Shown: positions 48,274 through 58,360 of the stretch, in pieces | Numbering within the stretch: the first letter of the stretch is position 1 | Layout of the letters: each line of letters begins with the position of its first letter | Assembly: GCA_902729315.2 (NCBI GenBank) | Contig: LR746265.1 | Span: 3,390,892 to 3,454,891, forward strand | DNA: 64,000 nt | Origin: Spirodela intermedia | Lineage: Eukaryota > Streptophyta > Magnoliopsida > Alismatales > Araceae | Direction of reading: 5' to 3' | Made by a program: the position numbers and the translations under genes | The notes under the pieces: generated by a model | What the model saw: only the letters and a program-made list of their open reading frames with translations | What the model was told of the DNA's origin: nothing | Databases searched by the model: none

Positions 48274-50408
48274 ATGGGGAGGGAAATGGATCCTGAGGAT
48301 CTGTCAAGCGGGGTGGCGGGAGCGGAACGGACGAGGCTGCCGGTTCCGCTGGAGAACAGGCCGGGAGTCTTCCTCGTTGGATCCCCGAACGTCGGCAAGA
48401 GGACGCTCCTCTCCCGTTAGTGATCCCCCTAGAAATACTTTTACTTCGATCGATGAATTCTATGAACAATTCGTCGCCGTTTCCTGATGCGACCTGCAGA
48501 TCGTTGGGCTCCTCTGGGTCTCCCGCCTGGAGTGGGTTGAAGGCTATGAAAAAATCGCTCTGAAATCTGTTCATCGATCCTCTGTTTAACTTTTGAGAAA
48601 CCCTCATCCTCTCGAGAGATGCCTCATCCGTCTTCGTTTGCTTGACAACAATCTCATCTGCAGTTTTCGTGACTCGATCTAATTCTTCCATTGATTATAG
48701 GGTTGCTTTCGATCGACCTCTCAGATGAATCCGACTCGCTCGCCGGAGTTCTCCGCCATGGGTGAGTAACTCTTCGGGGACGAATTATTTCTGGTGATTC
48801 TGCATCGATCGTTCTGCCGGGAGTACGGGTGCGGGTATGATTCCAATAGTCTGGCAGGTGGACTATTGATACGAAGTATTACTCTGCCGATATTTGCATA
48901 TGGACTGCCCAACTCGATGGGCATTTCTCCTTTGGGATGCTGCAAGCTTCTGACCAGCTCACGGCCTTGGTGATGGTCTTCGACATGAACGATGTGAGCA
49001 TCAGGCGCTTTCTTTCACCCTCATCCTCATCTTGCTGCAGAAGCCCGATGAAGGAGGGGCACTCTTGAACGATGATGATAAAAATATCTTGAATCGCTTC
49101 TTTCTTCAGGCATCATCATTTGTCGCCCTCCAGAATTGGGTTTCAGGGGTTGACCTGCAGGAATTCGAGATACTGCTATGCGTTGGAAACAAGGCCGATC
49201 TTCTGCCTGGTCACCTTGCCCACGTGGAGTACAGAAGGCAGCTGCAGAAGCAGAGAGAGTCAGCTTATGAACCCCAGCCAGAGTTCCTAGACTACGGGAT
49301 CTCTGAGACCGAGGGCAGCAGCCTGTTGGGTGAGGAAGAACCATCCTCAGAGATCAGGAAGTCATACATGGAGTGGTGTAGCCGATATAATATAGAATTC
49401 ATAGAAGCGTGCGCCTCAAACGCTGACTTTGATAAATGTAAGTCCGATCAATCGATCTAATCTCAAAGGTGATCATGAGCGGCTGTCTTTTTTGGATTTC
49501 CTGAAGGTGGAATCTGCATACGAGTGCCCTCTTCCTTGTTTATTTTTGTTCATTACAGCCTAAATAATTAGCTCATGAAACAGACTTTCTTTCATTCCCA
49601 GCATGCAGTCGGATGTTATGATGGGTTGACTATTTCTGCCACGTTCTTCAGTCATGCTTCTTGTGCTTCAGTTAGAAGACTCCTGTGTGTCCGCCACTTT
49701 GCTAAATCATGCTTCTCGACAGGTTTATCAGCTGATGGAGATATCCAAGGAGTAGAGCGAATCCGTGGAGCTCTCTCTGCCCATATGTGGCCCGGAATGG
49801 TTCTCAAGTCTGGAGAGAAGATACTGAAGCCATCCCTCAGTGAAACAGGTGGCGACAGTCAACCCCCCACCCCCTCTTTTGCCATTCCCATGGATTCTTT
49901 TCATCCACGTTTGTGTTTCTCACTGCTGGAATTACTTCGATCTCTCTCACCAGAGCATTCAGATGAAGAGTCCGATTTTGAAGTCGAGTATGAACGCCTG
50001 TCTGCTGGCTCCGATGATCAGTGGGCCGGGGCCAGCTATTCCTGGGTCTCATTTGATGACCAGGGAGCTTCAACCGGGTCGAGGGAATGCTCTTCGTCGA
50101 CGGGGAAGAAGGTTGAAGAATCACCTGACTGTGGTCATGAAGAGGGTGAATCTTCCAGTGCCCATGGATCAGCTCTAGAGGGTGCCGGCCATGAAGAAGA
50201 TCCTGTAGTGGATGAGCCTTCCCAGGCCGACGAATCTGGCCTGGATGAGCATCCTGCATTCGAGAATCTGGAGCAGCTGATGACCGAGATCGGCAGCATG
50301 CGGGAAAACCTGAGGCTGATGCCCGACTTTCAGAGGAGAGAAGCGGCTGCGAAGCTGGCTATGAAGATGGCTGTCCTGTTCGGCGAAGACAGCGACGGGG
50401 ACAGCTGA
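48274..50408 (+). CDS. Alpha/gamma-adaptin-binding protein p34 (AAGAB) homologue
   Basis: Six exons: 48274-48415, 48701-48761, 48858-48993, 49110-49437, 49723-49848 and 49954-50408, encoding 415 residues. Animal AAGAB is a chaperone for assembly of AP-1 and AP-2 clathrin adaptors; a similar role in plants is inferred. The N-terminal half is a GTPase-like fold with a degenerate P-loop (VFLVGSPNVGKRTLLSR, about residues 35-50), a DTKYYSADICIWTAQL block and CVGNKADLLPGH as the guanine-specificity motif. The family hallmark is FIEACASNADFDKCLSADGD, with GVERIRGALSAHMWPGM after it. A long acidic, Ser-rich linker leads to a C-terminal helical segment (LEQLMTEIGSMRENLRLMPD, REAAAKLAMKMAVLFGED) that matches the dimerising tail of p34. 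A second in-frame ATG at 48286 is an alternative start. Confidence 0.92.
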
Positions 50409-51336
50409 AAATCGAGGAGATGGAAACATTGAAGAAGAGGAAGCATATCCTAGATAAGAAAGCTTCCCCCTCTTCAGTTTTTTCTGTTCTTGATGTTCTT
50501 GAGACTGGCGTTATTATAAGGTGTTTCATCCAGGTCGTAAGCCCCATTGCGCATTCGGGTAAGCTTCGTCGTCCTCTTCCACCGGGAGATACGCCATCGG
50601 TTGGTTGCCTCTCTTGTTGCTGCTAGCTGCGGGGGGCGGTGGCCGCCGCTGGCGCGCGCAATCTTGCACGGCACCGTCCGCCGCGGCGGCGGGGGCGGTT
50701 GTTTCCGCCGTGCCGTGCCGTGCCGTGCCGTCCCCACCTGCCGCCCACGTCAAGCTTCTCGTGCGTGCCCAGGCACGAAAACGATGAGCGGAATGCGTGG
50801 AGACGCGAGGGTTCCTCCTGTGCCTGAGCCGGAAGCCCTCGTTCTATGCTTTAATAACCAGAGAGCCCAGAAGCTCTAGAAACACTGGTTTAGTCGTCAC
50901 TGTCCGCTCCAACTACTCCATCTTCAAGCTTACTTACCTCCCGTGGGGGGAAAGGGAGCGAAGATGGTGACCACAATCTGCTTCACAGCAGACGGTTTCC
51001 TCTTCCCCGGATGTGCTGACCTAACTTATCTACATGCCGGGGAGATCCTCGCCGGGGAAGTAGACATAATCGAGTGAACGAAGAAACCCAACAATCATGG
51101 AGCCGAATCGTTTCCGCTGTCCGGCAGGCGTGACAATCTCAGCCTGTCTCAGACATGATTTTTCTGGGTTTCAGAGAAAACCCGGCAGCGTTTTATGCTC
51201 GAACTGTCGGTAGCTTCTTCGGATCCGGAAATTATGCAGAGGAGACGAGAATCTGGATCGGCTAGAACCTTACATCTTAGATGAAAAATCAAGTAGGCAT
51301 ATACAAGAGAGAGCTGTGCCCTGGAGGAGCTGGGCG
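50409..51336. other. Spacer, no gene recognised
   Basis: Contains a (CCGTG)5 pentanucleotide run at about 50708-50732. Both neighbouring genes end toward this spacer, so it should hold two 3' ends. Confidence 0.6.
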
Positions 51337-51960
51337 CTAGGGGAGATATCGGTGGCCGCCGTCATCCTCCCTGGATTTGGAGCCCGACGCTTGGTGCTCC
51401 TGGGGGGCCGGTCTGGCGGGCGCCGGCGCCTCAGGCGGCGGCGCCGCTGTCGGCGCACACGCAGTGGGGGCCGCGGCGGGGGCGGGGGCGGGGGCGGTGC
51501 CGCAATTCTGGCACCGCGGAGGCGCCGACGGCCCGAGCAGGACCTGCCGGCAGGATGGGCACGAGGAGTGGGAAGCGAGCCATACGTCGACGCAGGCGAC
51601 GTGGAACCCGTGGCCGCACTGCGGGAGGACCCGGATCTCGTCGCCGTCGGCGAATTCGGCGAGGCAGATGGCGCAGTCGGCGAACTTGGGATCGGTGAAG
51701 CCAGAGTGGAAGGAGAGCTTGGGCAGCGACCGGAGCACCTTCTTCTTGACGCCCTTCTTCGGCGGTGCCGCAGGTCCCCCATGGGCGGAGCGGCGGAGCC
51801 AGGCGCAGCGCGCCACCAGGGCCAGGCCCACGACGCAGATCAGCGCGCAGAGCAGGGCGGCGAGGATGACGACGATGTCGGAGTCCGCCGCCGCGGGCTC
51901 CAGGGACGGCGCCGGCGGCACGTGCTCTGCCTCCCACAATAATCTCCTGGAGACCTGCAT
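51337..51960 (-). CDS. ATL-family RING-H2 ubiquitin ligase (ATL8/ATL80-like)
   Basis: Single exon, 207 residues from the ATG at 51960. Starting MQVSRRLLWEAEHV, it has a transmembrane helix (about 29-56, DIVVILAALLCALICVVGLA) followed by RCAWLRR, a basic GLD-like region (KKGVKKKVLRSLPKLSF), and the RING-H2 finger (97-139): CAICLAEFADGDEIRVLP, QCGHGFHVACVDVWL and CPSC. It ends in a Pro/Ala-rich tail finishing YLP. ATL proteins are membrane-bound E3 ligases in stress, defence and sugar responses, and are usually intronless. The frame is open up to an ATG at 52098, but the TATA box at 52124-52131 would place transcription start at about 52095, and related ATL8-type proteins begin near Met 51960. 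I therefore chose the shorter form. Confidence 0.92.
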   Translation of the reverse strand: MQVSRRLLWEAEHVPPAPSLEPAAADSDIVVILAALLCALICVVGLALVARCAWLRRSAHGGPAAPPKKGVKKKVLRSLPKLSFHSGFTDPKFADCAICLAEFADGDEIRVLPQCGHGFHVACVDVWLASHSSCPSCRQVLLGPSAPPRCQNCGTAPAPAPAAAPTACAPTAAPPPEAPAPARPAPQEHQASGSKSREDDGGHRYLP

Positions 51961-52123
51961 TCTGTCATCAGACGAGTCAATCAAACGCCTGAATTGCGTT
52001 GGTGATGGGGGAGCGCCGGCGGCACCGGCGGCGGCGGAGGAGGGGGAGTCCAAAAGTACACAGAAAAGAGACCAAAAGTAGAAGATGGTCTGAAACATTA
52101 ATGACAGAGCTTCCCTTGGCCTG

Positions 52124-52131
52124 ATATATAA
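52124..52131 (-). promoter_or_regulatory. TATA box of the ATL gene
   Basis: Read leftward this is TTATATAT, 164 bp upstream of the chosen start codon. Its position argues against a start at 52098, which would lie at or upstream of the expected transcription start. Confidence 0.6.
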
Positions 52132-53137
52132 GGCAGGAAAAGCGCCGAAATACTATTTTTTTAAATAAAAGCCCCTTAGTATATCAACAATTACATATCT
52201 AACACAAGCACCTTATCCCCAGACCTCTGCCTCGGTTTCACCGCGACCGCGGGCCGCGGTGACCACAACCACACCCATTCGTAAGATATTTCCATCGATG
52301 TGACGCAACTACCCCCAATCGTGATTCCGACCGTAAAACCGACGTGGGGGCTGGCGTTGCGGCGTAGGCCAGTTACTATAAGGACACGTGTCAAATCAAG
52401 AGGAGGTGATCACGCCTCTCCGCTAGCCGGCAACGGGGAACACTGGGATCCCGGTTTTCCTCGTCCGCCACCGGCGCCGCCAGCGCCGCCGGGGATCGTC
52501 ATGTATAACGACATAACTAAATAATGAAAATTATGGCAAGTTGCTGCTTTATTTTACTAAAAATGTGAGTATGGAGAATGACCCCGGCCCGAAAATTAAC
52601 TATTTTTTTCTGGTCTCTATCTATGTGGGACGGAATATAATCTAGTTCTATTGATCTCTCTCTTTTTCTCTCTCTAAAGGAGAGCTGTGGAAGAGTCAAC
52701 GAAGAAGAAAATATCAGCTTTTTTATCATAATATGACTGAAAAGAGCAGATTATTAAAAGGTGGCCTAGATTGTTCGTGGGCGAGAGAAGGCCGAGAAAG
52801 GCGCTGCCATGAAGAGGAATCTGCAGGTGTGCACTGGATCGATGGGCGGCGGAGAGAGTTGGGGTAGTGGAGCTGATCATTGGTCCGGCGAGTGCCCGGG
52901 TGGACTGATGGTTACCGCTTTTGTGAAGCTGTGGGATACGGTCAACGCCTTGAGAGGGGCAAATCATCGGGGGGGGGAGGAAGTCCGCCTTCCACTCTCG
53001 TGTCTTTGACTTGCTCACTGTTGTCGCCCGCACAGCAGTCCGCGATGCTGTTTTCTGCGGTGCGACAAATTCGAACCTCACTTCTCGCGGGCTTCCCATG
53101 GCACCCGATGGGCAATCGATTTCCCGCGAGCGAGGCC

Positions 53138-53526
53138 AGAGAGAGAGAGAGAGAGAGAGGTGGGATCACTTCGCCGTTGGTTAGGTCTCAGGGACGGACG
53201 TTGGTTTGGGGTGGATGAGGAGAGGGTCGTTCTCAGGGAGAGTCGAATCCCGTGGACCCGCCGAGGGCCCCGTGCAGCACTGACCTTTCTTTGGCCTCTG
53301 GCCCAGGGGAGAGAGAGAGAGAGAGAAAGAGAAAGAGAGAGACAGAGGGATAGAGAGATGGGGGATAGGCCTCTCCTTTTGCACCGCCTTGAGTGGAGAA
53401 GAGAGAGCGAGAGGAGCAGGCAACCCACCCAGAGAGCGAGAGAGAGGGGGGGAAGGTATGGTGTTGACGACAGTCCGGGGAGAGAGAGATGCGAGGTTGT
53501 TGTCGCATTTACCCACCTCACGCACG

Positions 53527-53579
<53 letters not shown>

Positions 53580-53985
53580 CCTCGTCGTCTTCCTATCGCA
53601 GGCAAAGGTAACTATTGAGTAACGCGGATTTAATGGTAAAAAAAGGCCGGCCGGCACCGCACCATATCTGCCCAGGCACGAGAAAGGGGAAGGACGAGAT
53701 ACCTCTTCAGGGACAGGCCCGAGGACAGACGAGGGAGAAAGATCAGAGAGGGAAGACGCCTTCCCTTTCTCTGACACTGGACCATAAGAGGGAAGATGAA
53801 GACAGAGAGCCAGAGAGAGAGAGAGAGACAGACAGACAGAGACAGGAGGGCGGCCAGGTAACCCACCCCATGAACTAGTGAAAAAGAGAGATGTCCAGTT
53901 GAATTTGTTCCACCAGCTTATAGCCACCATCCTCTTCTTAAACTAGACTGAGAGAGAGAGAGAGAGGGAGCGAGAGAGAGTCAGT
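53138..53985. repeat. Cluster of GA microsatellites
   Basis: Separate GA tracts lie at about 53139-53160, 53310-53345, 53404-53450, 53531-53575 (pure), 53810-53845 and 53948-53985, divided by short unique stretches. Confidence 0.93.
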
Positions 53986-54478
53986 GAGCCATCTTCCCCA
54001 CTTTCTCTTCCACGGTTCGTGTCGCCCAAAACCTGCTATGCCTCGACGCAGTCGGTGAGTCGTGTTATCGAAAGAGAAGCTTATCGAAGATAAGTCAGCG
54101 CACAGATCATCCAGCGGGGCAAAACGAAATCGTAGAAACCGGTCTCCCGTTGGCACGTGATGTTTCCACCCACCGCGCAATGCCGCCCCACCGAAAGGGC
54201 TCCGCACGTGCCGAAACCGGGCGGGGCCGGACTCGCCTGCCCGAAAACGAGCGCGAGTCGGTCCAAGTCAACCGGGCCTCTGGCCTCACAGACAGCGAGA
54301 TCGTCAGAACTCTCAAGTCCAAGGTTTTTAGTCAACAAGGAAGGAACCATCTGAACAGCATCCGCGGCGGGGGGTCAACTCCCGCCCCCTTAAAGAAAGG
54401 GGACGGCAAGGGGACGGAGACGGCTCGAAGGCCAATATTTTTGAACAGTTCGCAGCAAAACTGAAGCAACAGGAGGCG

Positions 54479-56871
54479 TCACAGACAGTATCTTACATTC
54501 CACTTACCACTGGAGTCAACGTTGAAGGTCCAACAATTTTCCCTCAACTGGAAATATGGAACCTGCGACGGAGTATTTATGAACTCAGAATTCCCCAACG
54601 AGGGCTAAATTTTTTTCCGAAATAAATGCAGGGGGTTTCATCAAATGTGCCCGAATTATGTCAGCCTTTTAAATTAACATGCTTTGATGAAAATAATGCA
54701 TCATTCTTATAACGAATAGGTGGGTAGATTATCATGCATTAAGCTCTTCTCTAGATGGTCAGCGTGGAGATTATCATGGATTAAGCTTTCTGACGTCATC
54801 ATAGCAGCCACTAACAATAAAACGTTGACTTGTAGGAAGTGGCGGACTAAAGGAGTTCTCAAAGTGCACGAAGAAATGCTAAAAAAGAATTATTAACAAT
54901 AATCTCCGGTAAGAAGCCTCCAGTTATTTAGATAATGCAAGTGTTCATGTGTTGGGGACTCTGAAAAATTGATTTGCATGCGAGAAAATCGTTTGGACGA
55001 GGATCCATACCTTGTTGACTACTTCATAGCCCACCTTCAATCTCAGATCTTGATCCGTCTGAAAATTAAGTATGCCCCAGGTCAACTCTGCCGCCAGTTT
55101 ACTTTTCCTCTGGAAAAGTATTGGAGCAGAATTGCATCAGAACAAGATTGCAATATAAGAAATATAAATTTGGAAAGGCAAGTTCTTCTTTGGTTAAAAT
55201 TTTCAAAACCCAGAGAGAAAGACAGTAATTTAACAAGCAGAGTAGGGGGTTATTTACAATTTGATCTCTCTCCATATATGAGATTGTGAGAAATAGGCTT
55301 ACAACTAGACTTTGTAAATAAATAATTCTCATCTAAAATTACTAACTTATGCAGGATTAAAAAATCTGTATCATTTATCAACAAGGAAAAGGTCCTTTGA
55401 CATTAAAAGCGGTTATAGAAGGGATATCTCAGTGGTTGTTCTTCAGGCTGTGGATAATTGGCAGAGTTTCTAAGTTAGTTGGGATGTGATGAGTCAAGGA
55501 TCAGTCAAATTCCTGGTAATGAATTTCGTTGGTGCGAAACAGAAGAGGGAATAAAAACGACATGTAAATGTTCAAAGTCAGTTTTAGATGTCACTGCACG
55601 TCGTGCCCTGACTCATATGCACGGAGATACAATGAGAAACTTCTTGATGCCATTGACGAATATCATTTGGCTACAGAAAATTTTGCCTTATCTCTGTTGT
55701 GCAAGCAATCTTGATCGGCACACAATTCAAAAATGTGGACGCGGGTTCATAAAACATTGTTTACTGACTTATGATGCAAACGGGTGTTACGGACTGGGCA
55801 CAAGGATTCAAACGAAACTGCAAAGAAAATACTCATACAATCAGCTGGACGTTAAGTAGTGTTTGCTTTAGAGAGAGAATTTTAGATATCATTGAACTGT
55901 CAAAACCCAGCTTAAAATTTGTCATTATTAACCCCAAGATTCGAGATTTTTCCTGAAATAATGAACGCAGTGCATCAAGCAATAAAGTGGACACTCTTGC
56001 CGAAAATACTTTTTTAGGTCAACACAGAAGAAGCATGGTTAAAGACGCGAAATGCAGAAAATGTAGATTAATTTCCCCACAGAGTATGCTTTTCAAGTTC
56101 TCAACTAAATTATTTAGAATATGCTTCCTTAGATAACCCCCACGTTTGCAATGTATAATTGGGGAACTGAGCAAATGTGGTTGAGAGGATGAATAATTGT
56201 CATTCTATGTGCCACATGATAAAAGAAATGAAAATGTTTAGTTATGCAATAACAAAGTCCCACGGTGGAATGTTTGGTGAAAATAAAATATCAAATAAAG
56301 CTTGCTCAGTAAGTAAGACTACTCTGTGGGCCTAATACCTGTTTTACCGATGGAAATGCTGTGGATTAAGAAGCAATCTAATATGTTCTTCTAATGTAAA
56401 TCTGATACCAATTTTGATGGATAAGTATCCTTTTCAATGGTTGACTGCATCGAGCTGGGCAATAAAAAATATATCCTTGACAAAGCAGGTCTAATCAGGG
56501 AGTCTCGAGTAAAGATACTGAGCATACAAGATGTAGGAAACCATTTTTATGATGAAACTAGTCCATGAAAAAGATGAAACCAACAAGTGTACAGATATTA
56601 CTTATACATAAACAGAGATTTTTGTCAAATGTGGTCTAAGACAGAGCAACAAATAAGAATAACACGTCTTGAAGAGAAGCTGCACATAATACAATGTGCT
56701 CAAGAAATGTTGTATTTTGCCTATTTAGATGTTTCTTCCGCACTTTTACATTGAGTTCATTGTTAACGACGCCTAATACTTGTGATTGAAGAGCCATTGT
56801 ACTTTAATGATTTTTTTACTGGAAAAGAGCGGGAGTGACATAGCTACGCAGTTACGATCTTACAGAACAAT

Positions 56872-56918
<47 letters not shown>

Positions 56919-57963
56919 CTCGTCATGACTCAACTTCTAAGTTCATGATCACATTCTTGATGCTTACCTCTCTAAATTCTTTGTCAACATCACATCTTCC
57001 CTTAACGTTCAAGTTCACCAATCCATTTGATGTCACAGGAAATGCTTTCTTGCCTCGGATGTTATAACTGAGCTCCTTGTCTCCATTGTATTGACAACCC
57101 ACACCCATACTAGCAGATGCCTGCTAATACAATTAGTCAGTGTAAGGTCCACATTTAAAGAATTAGAGTTGAACACTTAGTTTCAGCTGCAATTTTTTCT
57201 TTGAACCTGAGGATAAAAATGCCGTATCAGGACTGCAAGGAAACATGGAGCCCCAATCCCTGTATCAATTTCAGCGTGTCCCTACAAAATTATAGGAAGA
57301 TACTTAACGACTTGATGGCCTTACATTACAATTATATGTTAGAATATGGGAAGAAGTCCCCCTGGAAATACATATCCATATATATATTTTTCTTTATTTG
57401 CATTTATAAGAGGTAAACAATCAATTAGAGAAGATAAAAATCTGGCGGAGAAAAGCCTAGTCAAATATGTTCGTAATTTAAAAATATACCATAGTCAAAC
57501 CTTATCTTCAATCTTATCCACTCGTGCCTAACGCAGGGAGTCAAAAGGCAAACTAGTCAGCCCTTCCATACGGAGGTCTGAAATGTCGCATGTAGAACGA
57601 ATTATACTCTGGCTTGATTCGTCATTTATGATCTCTTACTTTCGTCGTGGTGAAGCTCAAACAACGATGATGACGTTTGATATGCAAACTCGGGACTATT
57701 GAGCTTCATATCGGCCAGAAAAACTTGCACTAACTTCGAAATTCGGAATAGAAGGGAAGAGGAAAGACACCACGAGACAACATTTGATAACGAGAAAAGA
57801 AACGCTAATCTCAGCTCTTCCGTTCCACGACGCGTCTCACGAGGAAGAACAACGAGGATCGAGACGATACCTGAAGGAAAATCTGCGAGGCCAGAGGAAA
57901 CTTCTCTTTGGCGTGGACCTTGAGCGACTGGGAGCCGCTCCCGCATCTCAGGGAAGTGTCCAT
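54479..57963 (-). CDS. OEP21: Chloroplast outer envelope pore protein 21 (OEP21)
   Basis: Five exons read leftward: 57871-57963, 57207-57281, 56968-57120, 55011-55109 and 54479-54562. They give 167 residues in one continuous frame. OEP21 is a small beta-barrel anion channel of the plastid outer envelope, passing triose phosphates and other phosphorylated metabolites and gated by ATP. Blocks in order: [29 protein letters not shown] with [33 protein letters not shown] and [29 protein letters not shown] with [11 protein letters not shown]; and VPYFQLREN with GKWNVRY. There is no cleavable signal, as in the family. At the end, NCW replaces the usual NNW and RYCL replaces RYDL. Exons are separated by AT-rich introns of up to 1.86 kb, one with a GA microsatellite. 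Confidence 0.91.
56874..56915. repeat. (GA)n microsatellite in an OEP21 intron
   Basis: Twenty-one GA units within the intron between 55109 and 56968, about 50 bp from the exon end. Confidence 0.97.
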
Positions 57964-58360
57964 CGGCTGCTCAGCCGCTGCGGAACGCCGATATACGGGG
58001 GGGGAGGCAGAAAACCTAGCCCGAAGGCCTCCCTTCGGGAGCTTCAAGCTTGCGACGACAGGAGATTCCAGGCACCTCCCTCCCCCTCTCTCCTCCCCCG
58101 CCCTCACGGAATGAACGCAAATGGCGAAGACAGAATCTCTACAGGGAAATGCACAGCTGCGATAAGCCTCCTGTGGGCATCGAAGGCGAGTTCGGCTCTC
58201 TTCACCAACTTGGTGACACGTGCGGAGGCTCCACAATCCGCACGTATAGGCCCAATACGAGGAGGCTCAAGAAGAAGATCCGAATGGGAATTGGGGCCCA
58301 CAGTGACTTCATCTCTTGAGAGAGCATCGTGACTTCTCCGGCGGAGCAGGAGAGGGGACG
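57964..58360. promoter_or_regulatory. Divergent promoter shared by OEP21 and PIGF
   Basis: Only 397 bp separate the two start codons. The interval holds a G-box (CACGTG, 58217-58222) and two GGCCCA (site II/TCP) motifs at 58249-58254 and 58295-58300. No TATA box is obvious. It may be a bidirectional promoter for two housekeeping genes. Confidence 0.6.

Larger units (their letters stand above)
51961..54478. other. GA-rich spacer between ATL and OEP21
   Basis: No gene supported. It contains the ATL promoter and, from about 53138 to 53985, a cluster of GA microsatellites all purine-rich on the + strand. Open frames here code for Ser-Leu or Arg-Glu repeats only. Confidence 0.6.

Noticed and set aside
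51961-52098. Upstream start of the ATL gene at 52098
   Set aside because: It lies about 26 bp from the TATA box, at or before the expected transcription start; relatives begin near the Met at 51960.
53078-53930. Long frames of Ser/Leu or Arg/Glu repeats on both strands
   Set aside because: They arise from GA microsatellites and are mirrored on the opposite strand.
57641-57760. Candidate second exon of OEP21 ([12 protein letters not shown])
   Set aside because: Phases fail to match the next exon and it lacks family residues; 57207-57281 ([17 protein letters not shown]) fits exactly.
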